A DNA stretch of 64,000 nucleotides from Pseudomonas sp. RIT-PI-S (GCF_025642975.1 NZ_JANZKJ010000001.1:186001-250000), one strand, 5' to 3'. Shown: positions 9,207 through 20,447, counted from the first letter of the stretch. The notes: generated by a model from the sequence alone, not told the origin. Program-made: numbers and translations.

Positions 9207-10180
9207 TACACGACCCCCGCACGGAGGAAATCATGCATGTTGACGGCGCCAACGGGATGGTTTCGTTCGTTTATCACTACCAGGGCGCCGATCTTGTGAT
9301 CTTCCATGATCTTCAGCGCCTGCGCTGCGAGCATGTCCGGCGTTACCGATTTGCCATGCACGGTCATGACCTCGTCGATGATCGTGGCATGGACATCCAG
9401 GTTACGGTCCAGAGCGCGACGCAGGTCGCCGTCGGTGAACACACCTGCGAGGCTGCCGTCTCCTTCAAGCACGGCGGTCATTCCCAAACCTTTGCGAGAC
9501 ATTTCCAAGAGGGCTTCCTTCAGCGGTGTGCCGCGCCGGACCGAGGGCAGGCTGGCGCCGCTGTGCATCAATTGTTCTACCTTCAGCAGCAGGCGCCGGC
9601 CAAGGGCTCCGCCAGGGTGCGAGAAGGCGAAGTCTTCAGCGGTGAAGCCGCGTGCCTCGAGCAGCGCCACGGCCAAGGCATCACCCAGTACCAAGGCAGC
9701 CGTCGTCGAGGACGTTGGCGCCAGGTTGAGCGGGCAGGCCTCATTTTGCACGCGTGCGTCCAGGTTGGCCTCCGCGGCCTGCGCGAGTGTGGACCCTGGG
9801 TTGCCGGTGAGGCTGATCAAGCCGATACCCAGGCGCTTGATCAGCGGCAGCAGCGTGAGAATCTCCGCGGTCGTGCCCGAATTGGACAGTGCCAGCACGA
9901 TGTCAGCGGGCGTGATCATGCCCATGTCGCCATGGCTGGCCTCGGCAGGATGCACGAAAAACGCCGGGGTGCCGGTACTGGCCAGGGTCGCGGCGATCTT
10001 GCGGCCGATATGGCCGGATTTGCCCATGCCCATCACCACGACCCGGCCAGAGCTCGCCAGGATCATTTCGCAGGCGCGAACGAAGTCTGCGTTTATATGT
10101 TCGAGCAACCCTTCCACCGCCTTCATTTCAAGGCCGATGGTGCGTTGCGCCGACTGGATAAGGTCCCGGGTTTGGTTCAT
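9206..10180 (-). CDS. kdsD: D-arabinose-5-phosphate isomerase KdsD
   Basis: A 324-residue protein with an N-terminal SIS domain (VVVMGMGKSGHIGRKIAATL; LALSNSGTTAE) and two C-terminal CBS domains. It interconverts ribulose-5-phosphate and arabinose-5-phosphate, the first step to Kdo. It is first in the minus-strand kdsD-kdsC-lptCAB operon, so precursor synthesis and export of LPS are expressed together. It is divergent from mlaF. Confidence 0.96.
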   Translation of the reverse strand: MNQTRDLIQSAQRTIGLEMKAVEGLLEHINADFVRACEMILASSGRVVVMGMGKSGHIGRKIAATLASTGTPAFFVHPAEASHGDMGMITPADIVLALSNSGTTAEILTLLPLIKRLGIGLISLTGNPGSTLAQAAEANLDARVQNEACPLNLAPTSSTTAALVLGDALAVALLEARGFTAEDFAFSHPGGALGRRLLLKVEQLMHSGASLPSVRRGTPLKEALLEMSRKGLGMTAVLEGDGSLAGVFTDGDLRRALDRNLDVHATIIDEVMTVHGKSVTPDMLAAQALKIMEDHKIGALVVINERNHPVGAVNMHDFLRAGVV

Positions 10181-10212
10181 GCGGGGAAGGTCGATCTGAA
10201 GAAAAGGCCGGG

Positions 10213-10218
10213 ATTATA
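10213..10218 (-). promoter_or_regulatory. Candidate -10 element for the kdsD-lptB operon
   Basis: On the minus strand the hexamer is TATAAT, about 33 bp ahead of the kdsD ATG at 10180. No convincing -35 is visible at 16-18 bp spacing. Confidence 0.4.
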
Positions 10219-10368
10219 TCCGGATTGCCGATGCCGCGCACGGATCGCCGCTGGGGCTGACGGGGGCAGGCCCGCGGCCGGTGATGCGGGGCGGCGGCTG
10301 GCGAGGTTGAGCGTCTGCGACGGGGCCCGCCGTCCAGGCGCGGCACTCCCACATTTGGCGGGCGGTGG

Positions 10369-10374
10369 TATAGT
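10369..10374 (+). promoter_or_regulatory. Candidate extended -10 for the mla operon
   Basis: TATAGT is preceded by TGG at 10366-10368, forming an extended -10. It lies about 85 bp upstream of mlaF in the 278-bp divergent gap with kdsD. No clear -35 is seen. The rest of the gap is GC-rich with no other recognisable feature. Confidence 0.4.
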
Positions 10375-10458
10375 GCGCCGCTCGTCGACCCTCCCCGGCG
10401 TGTGCCCTGGCCGCAGGCCTGCACGTCTGACTGGGGTGTCGCATCGCAAGGAGTTTGA

Positions 10459-11268
10459 ATGAGTGCCGAACACGCCTACGCCGTCGAGCTAAAGGGAGTT
10501 ACCTTCAAGCGCGGCGCGCGCAGCATTTTCGAAAATGTGGACATCCGCATCCCGCGCGGCAAGGTCACCGGTATCATGGGGCCGTCCGGCTCCGGCAAGA
10601 CCACTCTGCTGCGCCTGATGGGCGCCCAGTTACGGCCCGCCGTTGGCGAGGTCTGGGTCAACGGGCAAAACCTGCCGCGGCTATCGCGCAGTGATCTGTT
10701 CGACGCACGCAAGCACATGGGCGTGTTGTTTCAGAGCGGCGCGCTGTTCACTGACCTGGACGTTTTCGAAAACGTCGCTTTCCCGCTGCGGGTGCATACC
10801 GACCTGCCCGAGGAAATGATTCGCGACATTGTATTGATGAAGCTGCAGGCGGTCGGCCTGCGGGGCGCCCTGGAGCTGATGCCCGATGAGCTTTCAGGTG
10901 GCATGAAGCGGCGGGTGGCGCTGGCCCGGGCTATCGCCATGGACCCGCAGATCCTTATGTACGACGAGCCCTTCGTAGGGCAAGACCCAATCGCCATGGG
11001 CATGCTGGTGCGCCTGATCCGCCTGCTCAACGATGCCTTGGGAATCACCAGCATCGTGGTGTCTCACGACCTGGCGGAGACTGCCAGCATCGCCGACTAC
11101 CTGTATGTGGTAGGGGATACTCAGGTGCTGGGGCAGGGCACGCCCGCGGAACTGATGGCGTCGGAGAACCCGCGCATTCGTCAGTTCATGAAGGGCCAGG
11201 CCGATGGGCCGGTTCCTTTTCATTTTTCCGCGCCAGCCTTGGCCGACGACTTTCTGGGGAGGCGCTGA
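10459..11268 (+). CDS. mlaF: Phospholipid ABC transporter ATP-binding protein MlaF
   Basis: A 269-residue ABC ATPase with Walker [10 protein letters not shown], signature LSGGMKRR and Walker [14 protein letters not shown]. It powers the MlaFEDB complex, which moves phospholipids between the inner membrane and the periplasmic carrier MlaC and keeps outer-membrane asymmetry. A strong AAGGAG precedes the ATG. The stop overlaps the mlaE start by one base. This is the first of five genes, mlaFEDCB. Confidence 0.96.
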   Translation: MSAEHAYAVELKGVTFKRGARSIFENVDIRIPRGKVTGIMGPSGSGKTTLLRLMGAQLRPAVGEVWVNGQNLPRLSRSDLFDARKHMGVLFQSGALFTDLDVFENVAFPLRVHTDLPEEMIRDIVLMKLQAVGLRGALELMPDELSGGMKRRVALARAIAMDPQILMYDEPFVGQDPIAMGMLVRLIRLLNDALGITSIVVSHDLAETASIADYLYVVGDTQVLGQGTPAELMASENPRIRQFMKGQADGPVPFHFSAPALADDFLGRR

Positions 11269-12065
11269 TGCGCCGCAAGTCATTATTGCAACGGGTTCGC
11301 CTGCTGGGGCGGGGCGCTATCGACATGATTGCCGGGCTTGGCCGCGCTACGCTGTTCCTCGGCCATGCCGTGTTCAGCCGTGGGGGCGTTTCGGGCGGTT
11401 TCTCGCTGCTGGTGCGTCAGCTTTATTCGGTTGGCGTGTTGTCGCTGGCGATCATCATCGTGTCGGGGATTTTCATCGGCGGCGTGCTCTCGCTCCAGGG
11501 CTTCAGCATTCTGACCAAGTACGGTTCCGAGCAGGCCGTTGGGCAGATGATTGCCTTGACCCTGCTGCGGGAGCTTGGCCCGGTGGTCACCGCACTGCTC
11601 TTCGCAGGGCGCGCGGGGTCGGCCCTTGCGGCTGAAATAGGCAACATGAAGGCCACCGAGCAGCTGTCCAGCCTCGAAATGATTGGCGTTGACCCCCTCA
11701 AGTACATCATCGCGCCGCGCCTGTGGGCGGGGTTTATTTCCCTCCCGGTGCTGGCCGTGCTCTTCAGCGTGGTGGGTATCTGGGGTGGCTCCTGGGTCGC
11801 GGTGGATTGGCTAGGCGTTTATGAAGGCTCGTTCTGGGCCAACATGCAGAACAGCGTGAGCTTCACCGAGGACGTGCTCAACGGGGTGATCAAGAGCGTG
11901 GCGTTCGCCTTCGTGGTGACCTGGATTGCTGTCTATCAGGGCTACGACTGCGAACCCACCTCCGAAGGGATCAGCCGCGCTACTACTCGTACCGTTGTCT
12001 ACGCCTCGCTGGCCGTATTGGGGCTCGATTTCATTCTGACCGCTTTGATGTTTGGAGATTTCTGA
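11268..12065 (+). CDS. mlaE: Phospholipid ABC transporter permease MlaE
   Basis: A 265-residue inner-membrane permease with several hydrophobic helices. The conserved family region [33 protein letters not shown] lies in the middle third (quoted in part as [17 protein letters not shown]). It forms the dimeric membrane core of MlaFEDB. It is translationally coupled to mlaF and mlaD by one-base overlaps. Confidence 0.95.
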   Translation: MRRKSLLQRVRLLGRGAIDMIAGLGRATLFLGHAVFSRGGVSGGFSLLVRQLYSVGVLSLAIIIVSGIFIGGVLSLQGFSILTKYGSEQAVGQMIALTLLRELGPVVTALLFAGRAGSALAAEIGNMKATEQLSSLEMIGVDPLKYIIAPRLWAGFISLPVLAVLFSVVGIWGGSWVAVDWLGVYEGSFWANMQNSVSFTEDVLNGVIKSVAFAFVVTWIAVYQGYDCEPTSEGISRATTRTVVYASLAVLGLDFILTALMFGDF

Positions 12066-12532
12066 TGCAAAACCGCACCCTGGAAGTCGGTGTCGGCCTG
12101 TTTCTCCTGGCCGGGATCCTTGCCCTGCTGTTGCTGGCCCTACGGGTCAGCGGGCTGTCGCCGAGCTCCGCCCACGACACGTACAAACTTTATGCATATT
12201 TTGACAATATCGCCGGCCTCACGGTCAGAGCAAAGGTGACTATGGCCGGTGTCACCATCGGCAAGGTCACTGCGATCGATTTGGACCGTGACACCTTCAC
12301 CGGGCGCGTTACCCTCCAGTTGGACAAGCACGTGGATAACCTGCCGGTGGATTCCACCGCCTCGATCCTCACCGCTGGCCTGCTAGGCGAGAAGTACATC
12401 GGCGTAAGCGTGGGCGGGGAAAGCGCTGTGCTGAAGGAAGGTCAAACCATCCACGACACACAATCTTCCCTGGTGCTCGAGGATCTGATCGGCAAATTCC
12501 TGCTCAATAACGTGAGCAAAGAGGCGAAATAA
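12065..12532 (+). CDS. mlaD: Phospholipid transporter substrate-binding protein MlaD
   Basis: A 155-residue MCE-domain protein. One N-terminal membrane helix (VGLFLLAGILALLLLALRV) anchors a periplasmic MCE domain with YFDNIAGLTVRAKVTMAGV. Six subunits form a ring over MlaE through which lipid passes. The length is normal for the gammaproteobacterial form with a single MCE domain. The start overlaps the mlaE stop. Confidence 0.95.
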   Translation: MQNRTLEVGVGLFLLAGILALLLLALRVSGLSPSSAHDTYKLYAYFDNIAGLTVRAKVTMAGVTIGKVTAIDLDRDTFTGRVTLQLDKHVDNLPVDSTASILTAGLLGEKYIGVSVGGESAVLKEGQTIHDTQSSLVLEDLIGKFLLNNVSKEAK

Positions 12533-12541
12533 GGAGTTCCA

Positions 12542-13198
12542 ATGATAGCCATTCTGCGTCGAACCCTGGTCGCCATGCTGCTGGCGCTGCCACTGCTGGG
12601 CCATGCCGCCTCAGGGCCTTCCGCCCATGACCTGGTACAGGACACCACCACCCGGTTGCTCGCCGACCTCGCCGCCAACCGCGAGAATTATCGGAAAAAC
12701 CCCGAGGCGTTCTATATTGCGCTGGATCGGATCATTGGCCCGGTCGTCGACGCGGAAGGCATTTCGCGTAGCGTGATGACGGTGAAGTACTCCAAGGCAG
12801 CGAAGCCTGCACAAATCAAGTCATTCGAGGAGAATTTCAAGAGGGGCCTGTTCCAGTTCTACGGAAATGCCCTGCTTGAGTACAGCAATCAAGGGATCAC
12901 CGTGGACCCCGCCAAGGACGAAAGCGGTGACCGCACCTCCGTCGATATGAAGGTCAAGGGCAGCAACGGCGCGATCTACCCGGTGTCTTACACGCTTGAG
13001 AGGGTCGCTGGCGAGTGGAAAGTGCGCAATGTGATCGTCAACGGTATCAACCTCGGCAAGTTGTTCCGTGATCAGTTCGCCGACGCCATGCAGCGCAACG
13101 GCAATGACCTGGACAAGACCATCAATGGCTGGGCTGGCGAAGTCGCCAAGGCGCAGGATGCTTCAGGCAAACAGCCCTTGCAGCAGGGCCAGCAATGA
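12542..13198 (+). CDS. mlaC: Periplasmic phospholipid carrier MlaC
   Basis: A 218-residue secreted protein with a signal peptide ending near HAASG (residues 20-24). The Tox-REase/MlaC fold contains NPEAFYIALDRIIGPVVD and the C-terminal VNGINLGKLFRDQF. It ferries phospholipid between MlaA-porin at the outer membrane and MlaFEDB. AAGGAG lies close before the ATG, 9 bp after mlaD. The stop overlaps the mlaB start by 4 bp. Confidence 0.95.
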   Translation: MIAILRRTLVAMLLALPLLGHAASGPSAHDLVQDTTTRLLADLAANRENYRKNPEAFYIALDRIIGPVVDAEGISRSVMTVKYSKAAKPAQIKSFEENFKRGLFQFYGNALLEYSNQGITVDPAKDESGDRTSVDMKVKGSNGAIYPVSYTLERVAGEWKVRNVIVNGINLGKLFRDQFADAMQRNGNDLDKTINGWAGEVAKAQDASGKQPLQQGQQ

Positions 13199-13497
13199 GC
13201 CTCGCCTCGGTAAGCCTCGCCAATGGCGAGCTGTGCCTTGCTGGTGTGCTGGATTACCGTACCGGCGCCCATCTGCGCGAACAGGGCAAGGCCTTGGTTG
13301 CCCAGGTGGCAGGTAATGAAGTGGTGGTAGACTGCTCGGCAGTCGAAAAAGCCAGCAGCGTCGGCGTTTCCCTGTTGCTGGCCTTCAGCCGCGATGCACG
13401 CGCTGCGGGCAAGGCGCTGAAGGTTCGCGCCATGCCTCAGGAGCTATGCCAAATCGCCGACGTGTGCGGTATTTCGGCGCTGCTCGAGCGCGCTTGA
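13195..13497 (+). CDS. mlaB: STAS-domain protein MlaB
   Basis: A 100-residue STAS domain with the serine loop EKASSVGVSLLLAF. MlaB binds MlaF in the cytoplasm and stabilises and activates the transporter. The ATG at 13195 overlaps the mlaC stop (ATGA). It is the last gene of the mla operon and is followed by a hairpin and T-run. Confidence 0.92.
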   Translation: MSLASVSLANGELCLAGVLDYRTGAHLREQGKALVAQVAGNEVVVDCSAVEKASSVGVSLLLAFSRDARAAGKALKVRAMPQELCQIADVCGISALLERA

Positions 13498-13521
13498 TGC
13501 GCGACCACCGCTTGGTCTGGG

Positions 13522-13547
13522 GCGCTCGCAGCGCATCGGCTTTTTTT
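13522..13547 (+). terminator. Terminator-like hairpin after mlaB
   Basis: GCGCT/AGCGC with a 3-base loop is followed, after six bases, by seven T residues (13541-13547). It probably gives partial termination of the mla operon ahead of ibaG-murA. Confidence 0.45.
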
Positions 13548-13548
13548 G

Positions 13549-13554
13549 TATCAT
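13549..13554 (+). promoter_or_regulatory. Candidate -10 element for ibaG-murA
   Basis: TATCAT, with a TG two bases earlier in the T-run, lies 40 bp upstream of the ibaG ATG. It would serve ibaG-murA and perhaps hisGDC. No -35 match is convincing. Confidence 0.35.
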
Positions 13555-13593
13555 GGCCGACCCGCGCGCACAGGGCGCCGATCGAGGTTAAGC

Positions 13594-13833
13594 ATGCAGG
13601 CCCTAGAAGTTAAAAGCTTCCTTGAAGCGAAGCTGCCCCAGGTCCAGGTGGAAGTCGAAGGCGAAGGCTGCAACTTCCAGTTGAACGTTATCAGCGACGA
13701 ACTGGCCGTGTTGAGCCCGGTCAAGCGTCAGCAGCAGATTTACACGCACCTGAACCCGTGGATCGCCGACGGCAGCATCCATGCCGTGACGATGAAATTT
13801 TTCACCCGCGCAGCCTGGGCTGAGCGCACCTGA
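13594..13833 (+). CDS. ibaG: BolA-family protein IbaG
   Basis: A 79-residue BolA/IbaG-like protein with the helix-turn-type fold and the metal-ligand-type His in DGSIHAVTMKFF. BolA proteins pair with monothiol glutaredoxins to bind 2Fe-2S clusters; IbaG is acid-inducible in E. coli. The ATG at 13594 is chosen from the family start MQALEVKSFLEAKL. Position just upstream of murA is conserved from E. coli to Pseudomonas. Confidence 0.92.
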   Translation: MQALEVKSFLEAKLPQVQVEVEGEGCNFQLNVISDELAVLSPVKRQQQIYTHLNPWIADGSIHAVTMKFFTRAAWAERT

Positions 13834-15120
<1,287 letters not shown>

Positions 15121-15127
15121 CGTTCAT

Positions 15128-15145
15128 GGCCGGGTTTTCCCGGCC
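15128..15145 (+). terminator. Hairpin between murA and hisG
   Basis: A perfect GGCCGGG/CCCGGCC stem with a TTTT loop is followed by TCTTGTTG. It resembles an intrinsic terminator but has only a poor U tract, so read-through into hisG is possible. Confidence 0.5.
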
Positions 15146-15173
15146 TCTTGTTGAATAGGGATTCGCTTCTCCC

Positions 15174-15809
15174 ATGCTGACCATCGCGCTGTCCAAGGGC
15201 CGCATTCTCGACGATACCCTCCCGCTGCTGGCGGATGCGGGTATCGTCCCGACCGAGGATCCGGACAAGAGCCGCAAACTCATCATCCCCACCACCCAGG
15301 ATGACGTTCGCCTGTTGATCGTGCGCGCTACCGACGTGCCCACCTATGTCGAGCATGGCGCCGCCGATCTTGGCGTGGCCGGCAAGGACGTGCTCATGGA
15401 GTATGGCGGCCAGGGCCTTTACGAGCCGCTGGACCTGAAAATCGCACAGTGCAAGCTGATGACCGCCGGTGCTATCGGCGCCCCTGCTCCCAAGGGGCGG
15501 CTGCGGATAGCCACCAAGTTCGTCAACGTTGCCAAGCGCTACTATGCCGAGCAGGGCCGTCAGGTCGACATCATCAAGTTGTACGGCTCGATGGAGCTGG
15601 CACCGCTGGTGGGCCTGGCCGACAAGATCATCGACGTGGTCGACACCGGTAATACGTTGCGCGCCAACGGCCTGGAACCTCAGGACCTGATCGCGAACAT
15701 CAGCTCCCGCCTTGTGGTGAACAAGGCATCCATGAAGATGCAACACGGGCGCATCCAGGCGTTGATCGACAGCCTGCGCCGGGCCGTGGAATCGCGACAC
15801 CGCGGCTAA
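15174..15809 (+). CDS. hisG: ATP phosphoribosyltransferase, short form HisG
   Basis: A 211-residue short-form HisG catalysing the first step of histidine synthesis, ATP plus PRPP. It begins [19 protein letters not shown]; the PRPP-binding loop is seen in [14 protein letters not shown]. It lacks the C-terminal regulatory domain of the long form, so it needs HisZ (not in this window) for activity and feedback inhibition. Confidence 0.97.
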   Translation: MLTIALSKGRILDDTLPLLADAGIVPTEDPDKSRKLIIPTTQDDVRLLIVRATDVPTYVEHGAADLGVAGKDVLMEYGGQGLYEPLDLKIAQCKLMTAGAIGAPAPKGRLRIATKFVNVAKRYYAEQGRQVDIIKLYGSMELAPLVGLADKIIDVVDTGNTLRANGLEPQDLIANISSRLVVNKASMKMQHGRIQALIDSLRRAVESRHRG

Positions 15810-15817
15810 TCTCTTCC

Positions 15818-15840
15818 AAGCGCGACCTTCGGCCGCGCTT
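15818..15840 (+). terminator. Hairpin between hisG and hisD
   Basis: AAGCGCG and CGCGCTT form a perfect 7-bp stem with a 9-base loop in the 141-bp hisG-hisD gap. No U tract follows. It may attenuate or only stabilise the upstream mRNA end. Confidence 0.3.
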
Positions 15841-15950
15841 CGCTATCCGCGCCATGAGCCTATGAAGGCGAAGAAGCCTGATCCTGGCGCGGGAGCCCTG
15901 CTAAATTACCCGTCCCGTTTCAGTTTCAACGCCCATCATCGAGGCCAGCC

Positions 15951-17264
15951 ATGACCGCACCTACCGCAATCCGCCGACTTGACGCCACAGCTCCGGACTT
16001 CGCGCGGCATCTGGACCATCTGCTGAGCTGGGAAAGCGTCTCCGACGATGCGGTCAACGGCCGGGTGCTGGACATCATCCAGGCTGTGCGCGAGCGCGGC
16101 GATGCTGCCGTTGTGGAGTTCACCCAGCGCTTCGATGGCTTGCAGGTGGCGAGCATGGCGGAGCTGATCCTGCCGCGCGCGCGGCTGGAACAGGCATTGG
16201 AGCGCATCACTGCGCAGCAGCGCGAAGCGCTGGAAACGGCTGCCGCCCGGGTGCGTGATTACCACGAAAAACAGAAGCAAGGCTCTTGGAGCTACACCGA
16301 GGCAGACGGTACTGTGCTCGGCCAGCAGGTTACCCCTCTGGACCGCGCCGGCCTGTACGTGCCCGGCGGCAAGGCCAGTTACCCTTCGTCCGTACTGATG
16401 AACGCCATTCCCGCGAAGGTCGCGGGCGTACCTGAAGTCGTGATGGTGGTGCCTACCCCAAGGGGCGAAGTGAACGAGCTGGTGCTCGCCGCTGCTTGTA
16501 TCGCCGGGGTCGACCGCGTGTTCACTATCGGAGGCGCCCAGGCCGTTGCCGCGCTGGCGTATGGCACCGAAAGCGTGCCCCGTGTAGACAAGATCGTAGG
16601 CCCCGGCAACATCTACGTGGCGACGGCCAAGCGCCATGTGTTCGGCCAGGTCGGCATCGACATGATCGCCGGCCCTTCGGAGATCCTCGTGGTGTGCGAT
16701 GGCGGTACCGACCCGGACTGGATCGCCATGGACCTGTTCTCCCAGGCTGAGCACGATGAAGATGCCCAGGCGATCCTGGTCAGCCCCGACCAAGCCTTCC
16801 TCGACCGCGTGGCACAGAGCATCGACAAGCTGCTGCCCACCATGGAGCGCGCTGAAATCATCCGCACTTCACTGATCAACCGCGGCGCGTTGGTCAAGGT
16901 GGCAGACATGGCCCAGGCCATCGAGGTCGCCAATCGGATCGCGCCAGAGCACCTGGAGTTGTCGGTCGAAGACCCGCAGCAATGGCTGCCACAGATCCGC
17001 CACGCCGGTGCGATCTTCATGGGGCGGCACACCAGCGAAGCGCTGGGCGACTACTGCGCCGGGCCTAACCACGTGTTGCCCACCTCTGGCACCGCACGCT
17101 TCTCCTCGCCGCTGGGCGTTTACGATTTCCAGAAGCGTTCGTCGATCATTTTCTGCTCGGAGCATGGCGCTTCGACCCTCGGGCGCACCGCCTCGGTGCT
17201 GGCCCGGGGCGAGTCGCTCACTGCCCACGCCCGCAGCGCTGAATACCGGATCAAGGAAGCCTGA
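15951..17264 (+). CDS. hisD: Histidinol dehydrogenase HisD
   Basis: A 437-residue zinc enzyme that oxidises histidinol to histidine in two NAD-dependent steps. Visible family motifs include [14 protein letters not shown], the zinc and active-site region [13 protein letters not shown], and [11 protein letters not shown] with [14 protein letters not shown] near the C-terminus. It is followed after 2 bp by hisC, so the two are co-transcribed. Confidence 0.97.
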   Translation: MTAPTAIRRLDATAPDFARHLDHLLSWESVSDDAVNGRVLDIIQAVRERGDAAVVEFTQRFDGLQVASMAELILPRARLEQALERITAQQREALETAAARVRDYHEKQKQGSWSYTEADGTVLGQQVTPLDRAGLYVPGGKASYPSSVLMNAIPAKVAGVPEVVMVVPTPRGEVNELVLAAACIAGVDRVFTIGGAQAVAALAYGTESVPRVDKIVGPGNIYVATAKRHVFGQVGIDMIAGPSEILVVCDGGTDPDWIAMDLFSQAEHDEDAQAILVSPDQAFLDRVAQSIDKLLPTMERAEIIRTSLINRGALVKVADMAQAIEVANRIAPEHLELSVEDPQQWLPQIRHAGAIFMGRHTSEALGDYCAGPNHVLPTSGTARFSSPLGVYDFQKRSSIIFCSEHGASTLGRTASVLARGESLTAHARSAEYRIKEA

Positions 17265-17266
17265 CC

Positions 17267-18310
17267 ATGAGCAAATTCTGGAGCCCCTTCGTCAAGCAAT
17301 TGGTGCCTTACGTGCCTGGCGAACAGCCGAAGCTGACCAACCTGGTCAAGCTCAACACCAACGAAAACCCATACGGCCCCTCGCCGCTGGCACTTGAAGC
17401 CATGCGTGCGGAAATAAACGACACCCTGCGCCTTTATCCAGACCCGAACGGCGACCGGCTCAAGCAGGCGGTCGCGGCCTTCTATGGCGTGCAGCCCGCG
17501 CAGGTGTTCGTGGGCAATGGATCGGACGAGGTGTTGGCGCATATCTTCCACGGGCTGTTCCAGCAGGAACGCCCGCTGTTGTTCCCCGATATCAGCTACA
17601 GCTTCTATCCGGTGTATTGCGGTTTGTACGGTATCGCGTTCGAGCAGGTGCCGCTCGACGAGGCTTACCAGATCGACCCACACGCCTACGCGAAGCCCAA
17701 CGGTGGGATCATTTTCCCCAACCCCAATGCGCCGACTGGCTGCCTGGTGGCACTGGAAACCATCGAGGCGATAGTCCAAGCCAGCCCGGATTCGGTCGTG
17801 GTGGTCGATGAGGCCTACATCGATTTCGGTGGTGAGACCGCCATCGGCCTGGTCGATCGTTACCCCAACCTGCTGGTGACCCAAACGCTGTCCAAGTCTC
17901 GGTCGCTGGCCGGCCTGCGGGTCGGCCTGGCGGTGGGGCATCCGGACCTGATCGAAGCCCTGGAGCGGGTCAAGAACAGCTTCAACTCTTACCCGCTCGA
18001 CCGCATCGCGCTGGCTGGCGCGACGGCAGCCTTCGAGGATCGCGCCTGGTTCGAGCAAACCCGTAATGCGGTGATCGATAGCCGAGAGCAGCTGACGATG
18101 GCGCTACAGCAGCGGGGGTTCGAGGTGCTGCCCTCCGGCGCGAACTTCATCTTCGCTCGCCATCCTGAACGGGACGCCGCGGAGATCGCCGCCCAATTGC
18201 GTGAGCGCAGCGTGATCGTACGGCACTTCAAGCAGCCACGTATCGCACAGTTCCTGCGCATTACCATCGGTACCCCGGAGCAGAATCAGGCCCTGCTGGA
18301 CGCGCTGTAA
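17267..18310 (+). CDS. hisC: Histidinol-phosphate aminotransferase HisC
   Basis: A 347-residue class I/II PLP aminotransferase converting imidazole-acetol phosphate to histidinol phosphate. Features seen are [12 protein letters not shown] near the start, NPNAPTG, the [10 protein letters not shown] region, and the PLP lysine in [15 protein letters not shown]. It directly follows hisD and ends the plus-strand run, convergent with algW. Confidence 0.96.
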   Translation: MSKFWSPFVKQLVPYVPGEQPKLTNLVKLNTNENPYGPSPLALEAMRAEINDTLRLYPDPNGDRLKQAVAAFYGVQPAQVFVGNGSDEVLAHIFHGLFQQERPLLFPDISYSFYPVYCGLYGIAFEQVPLDEAYQIDPHAYAKPNGGIIFPNPNAPTGCLVALETIEAIVQASPDSVVVVDEAYIDFGGETAIGLVDRYPNLLVTQTLSKSRSLAGLRVGLAVGHPDLIEALERVKNSFNSYPLDRIALAGATAAFEDRAWFEQTRNAVIDSREQLTMALQQRGFEVLPSGANFIFARHPERDAAEIAAQLRERSVIVRHFKQPRIAQFLRITIGTPEQNQALLDAL

Positions 18311-18325
18311 CCTTTGTTGTAATTC

Positions 18326-18371
18326 GTGGGATCTGCCCGCATCCCACAGAGCTCTGCTTACGCTCTGTGGG
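18326..18371. terminator. Two overlapping hairpins between hisC and algW
   Basis: GTGGGAT (18326-18332) pairs with ATCCCAC (18341-18347). The 3' arm is shared with a second stem, CCCACAGAG (18343-18351) with CTCTGTGGG (18363-18371). The two cannot form at once. The position between convergent genes suggests termination on both strands. Confidence 0.4.
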
Positions 18372-18405
18372 CGATGGGGCCACCTGCGAACTGATGGCCC
18401 GCCGC

Positions 18406-19566
18406 TCAGCCCTCCTTCGCGGGAGCAGCCGGTGCGGGTGGCGGGCGCAGGCCCACTTCAGCACTTAGCTTGAGTGTCTTGCCATTGCGCATCACCTCAA
18501 TGCCAATCTTGTCGCCCGGTTTGGTTCGTGCCACCTGGTTCATCGACCTGCGGCCATCGGCAGCCGGTTCGTTATCGATGCTCAGGATCACGTCGCCCAG
18601 TTGCAGCCCGGCCTTTTGTGCCGGCCCATCGCGGAAGATACCCGCCACCACGATGCCGGGGCGGTCCTTGAGGCCGAAAGATTCGGCCAGGTCGTCTGTA
18701 AGGGGTTGCACTTCGATGCCCAGCCAGCCGCGAATCACTTGGCCATGTTCGATAATCGACTTCATCACCTCTAGCGCCAGCTTGGTGGGGATGGCGAAGC
18801 CGATCCCCTGTGAACCGCCGGATTTAGAGAAAATCGCCGTGTTGATGCCGGTCAGGTTGCCGTTAGCGTCCACCAGCGCGCCACCGGAGTTGCCAGGGTT
18901 GATCGCCGCGTCGGTCTGGATGAAATCCTCGTAGGTATTGAGGCCCAGTTGGTTGCGCCCGGTGGCGCTGATAATCCCCATGGTGACGGTCTGGCCGACG
19001 CCAAAGGGGTTGCCGATGGCCAAGGCGACGTCGCCAATGCGCAGGTTGTCAGAGCTGCCGATGGTGATCGCGGGAAGGTTTTTCAAATCGATCTTCAACA
19101 CCGCAAGGTCCGTTTCCGGATCGCTGCCGATCACCCGTGCGATGGTCTCCCGGCCATCCTTGAGTGCCACCACGATCTGATCCGCGCCAGAGGTCACATG
19201 GTTGTTGGTCAGCAAGTAACCCTCCGGGCTCATGATCACCCCAGAGCCCAAGCTCGATTCCCAGCGCCGCTGGCGCGGCAGGTTATCGCCGAAGAACCGG
19301 CGAAATTGCGGGTCTTCGAACATGGCCTGGGAAGATTTGTTGACCACCTTGGTGGTGTACAGGTTGGCCACCGCCGGCGCCGCGAGGGTGACGGCATCGG
19401 CGTAGGACACCGGCCCCTGAAGCACCGTGGCCGATTGTGGGGCCTGTTGCAGATTGACGTCCTGGCTGGGCAGGCCGACCCATTGCGGGAAGCGAAGGAT
19501 GATCAACAGTGCGACCAGAATGCCGGTCAGCAACGGCCAGCTGAAATAACGCAAGGCAATCGACAT
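18406..19566 (-). CDS. algW: Periplasmic serine protease AlgW (DegS-type)
   Basis: A 386-residue HtrA-family protease. An N-terminal membrane anchor (residues about 11-25) is followed by the protease domain with His123 (NNHVTSG), Asp153 (ETDLAVL) and Ser227 (NPGNSGGA), then one PDZ domain. In Pseudomonas it senses misfolded outer-membrane protein C-termini and makes the first cut in MucA, releasing AlgU for alginate and envelope-stress genes. The ATG at 19566 gives the family N-terminus. A proline- and alanine-rich tail closes the protein. Confidence 0.96.
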   Translation of the reverse strand: MSIALRYFSWPLLTGILVALLIILRFPQWVGLPSQDVNLQQAPQSATVLQGPVSYADAVTLAAPAVANLYTTKVVNKSSQAMFEDPQFRRFFGDNLPRQRRWESSLGSGVIMSPEGYLLTNNHVTSGADQIVVALKDGRETIARVIGSDPETDLAVLKIDLKNLPAITIGSSDNLRIGDVALAIGNPFGVGQTVTMGIISATGRNQLGLNTYEDFIQTDAAINPGNSGGALVDANGNLTGINTAIFSKSGGSQGIGFAIPTKLALEVMKSIIEHGQVIRGWLGIEVQPLTDDLAESFGLKDRPGIVVAGIFRDGPAQKAGLQLGDVILSIDNEPAADGRRSMNQVARTKPGDKIGIEVMRNGKTLKLSAEVGLRPPPAPAAPAKEG

Positions 19567-19688
19567 TGAAGGTTCTGCTTCCTTAAGGGCCTGGGGGATA
19601 CAGCGTTTCCACACGGCGGGGGCCGGCTCATAATGGGCGCCATTATACGAGCGCTTCGGCGCCCGCAAACTGCCTTATGGAGACTTTT

Positions 19689-20447
19689 ATGGCTGTGTCA
19701 TTGACCACCCTGGTAGACGAAGCAGACCGCTACCTGGGCAGCGCGAAAATTGCCGACTACTGCCCCAATGGATTGCAGGTCGAAGGCCGCCCTCAGGTGC
19801 GTAAAATCGTCAGTGGGGTCACCGCCAGCCAGGCTTTGCTGGATGCCGCGGTAGCTGCGGGCGCAGACCTGGTGCTGGTGCATCATGGTTATTTCTGGAA
19901 GGGCGAGAGCCCATGTGTGACGGGGATCAAGCAGCGGCGCCTGAAAACCCTGCTCAAGCATGACATCAGTTTATTGGCCTACCATTTGCCGCTGGATGTT
20001 CATCCCGAGGTCGGCAACAACGTGCAGCTGGCGGCGCGCCTGGGGCTGACCGTCGAAGGGCCGTTGGACCCTGGCAACCCTAAGGTAGTGGGGCTCGTGG
20101 GCTCGTTGAACCCACCGCAAACGGCGATGGAGTTTTCCCGGAAGGTGAGCCAGGTACTGCAGCGTGATCCATTGGTGGTATGCAGCGGCCAGGTAGTGCG
20201 GCGGGTTGGCTGGTGCACCGGCGGCGGCCAGGGGTACATAGACACGGCCATTGCCGCCGGGGTGGACCTTTACCTCACAGGCGAGGCATCCGAGCAGACA
20301 TTTCACAGCGCCTGCGAAAATGGAGTGTCATTCATTGCCGCCGGCCATCACGCCACCGAGCGTTATGGCGTGCAGGCGCTGGGCGAATACCTTGCGCAGA
20401 GGTTCGCCTTGGAACACCTGTTCATCGACTGCCCTAATCCGGTCTAG
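19689..20447 (+). CDS. Nif3-like dinuclear metal-centre protein (YbgI/DUF34 family)
   Basis: A 252-residue Nif3/DUF34 protein. The family metal-binding residues are seen in LVLVHHGYFWKGE and near the C-terminus in FIAAGHHATERYGV. Proposed activities for the family (GTP cyclohydrolase I-like, metal insertion) are not settled. The ATG at 19689 is preferred to 19677 because GGAG sits 7 bases upstream. It lies between divergent algW and cysD, a conserved arrangement in Pseudomonas. Confidence 0.92.
   Translation: MAVSLTTLVDEADRYLGSAKIADYCPNGLQVEGRPQVRKIVSGVTASQALLDAAVAAGADLVLVHHGYFWKGESPCVTGIKQRRLKTLLKHDISLLAYHLPLDVHPEVGNNVQLAARLGLTVEGPLDPGNPKVVGLVGSLNPPQTAMEFSRKVSQVLQRDPLVVCSGQVVRRVGWCTGGGQGYIDTAIAAGVDLYLTGEASEQTFHSACENGVSFIAAGHHATERYGVQALGEYLAQRFALEHLFIDCPNPV

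Noticed and set aside
9185..10462. Plus-strand ORF of 425 codons opposite kdsD
   Set aside because: It runs antisense to kdsD and reaches the mlaF start; composition is that of a shadow frame.
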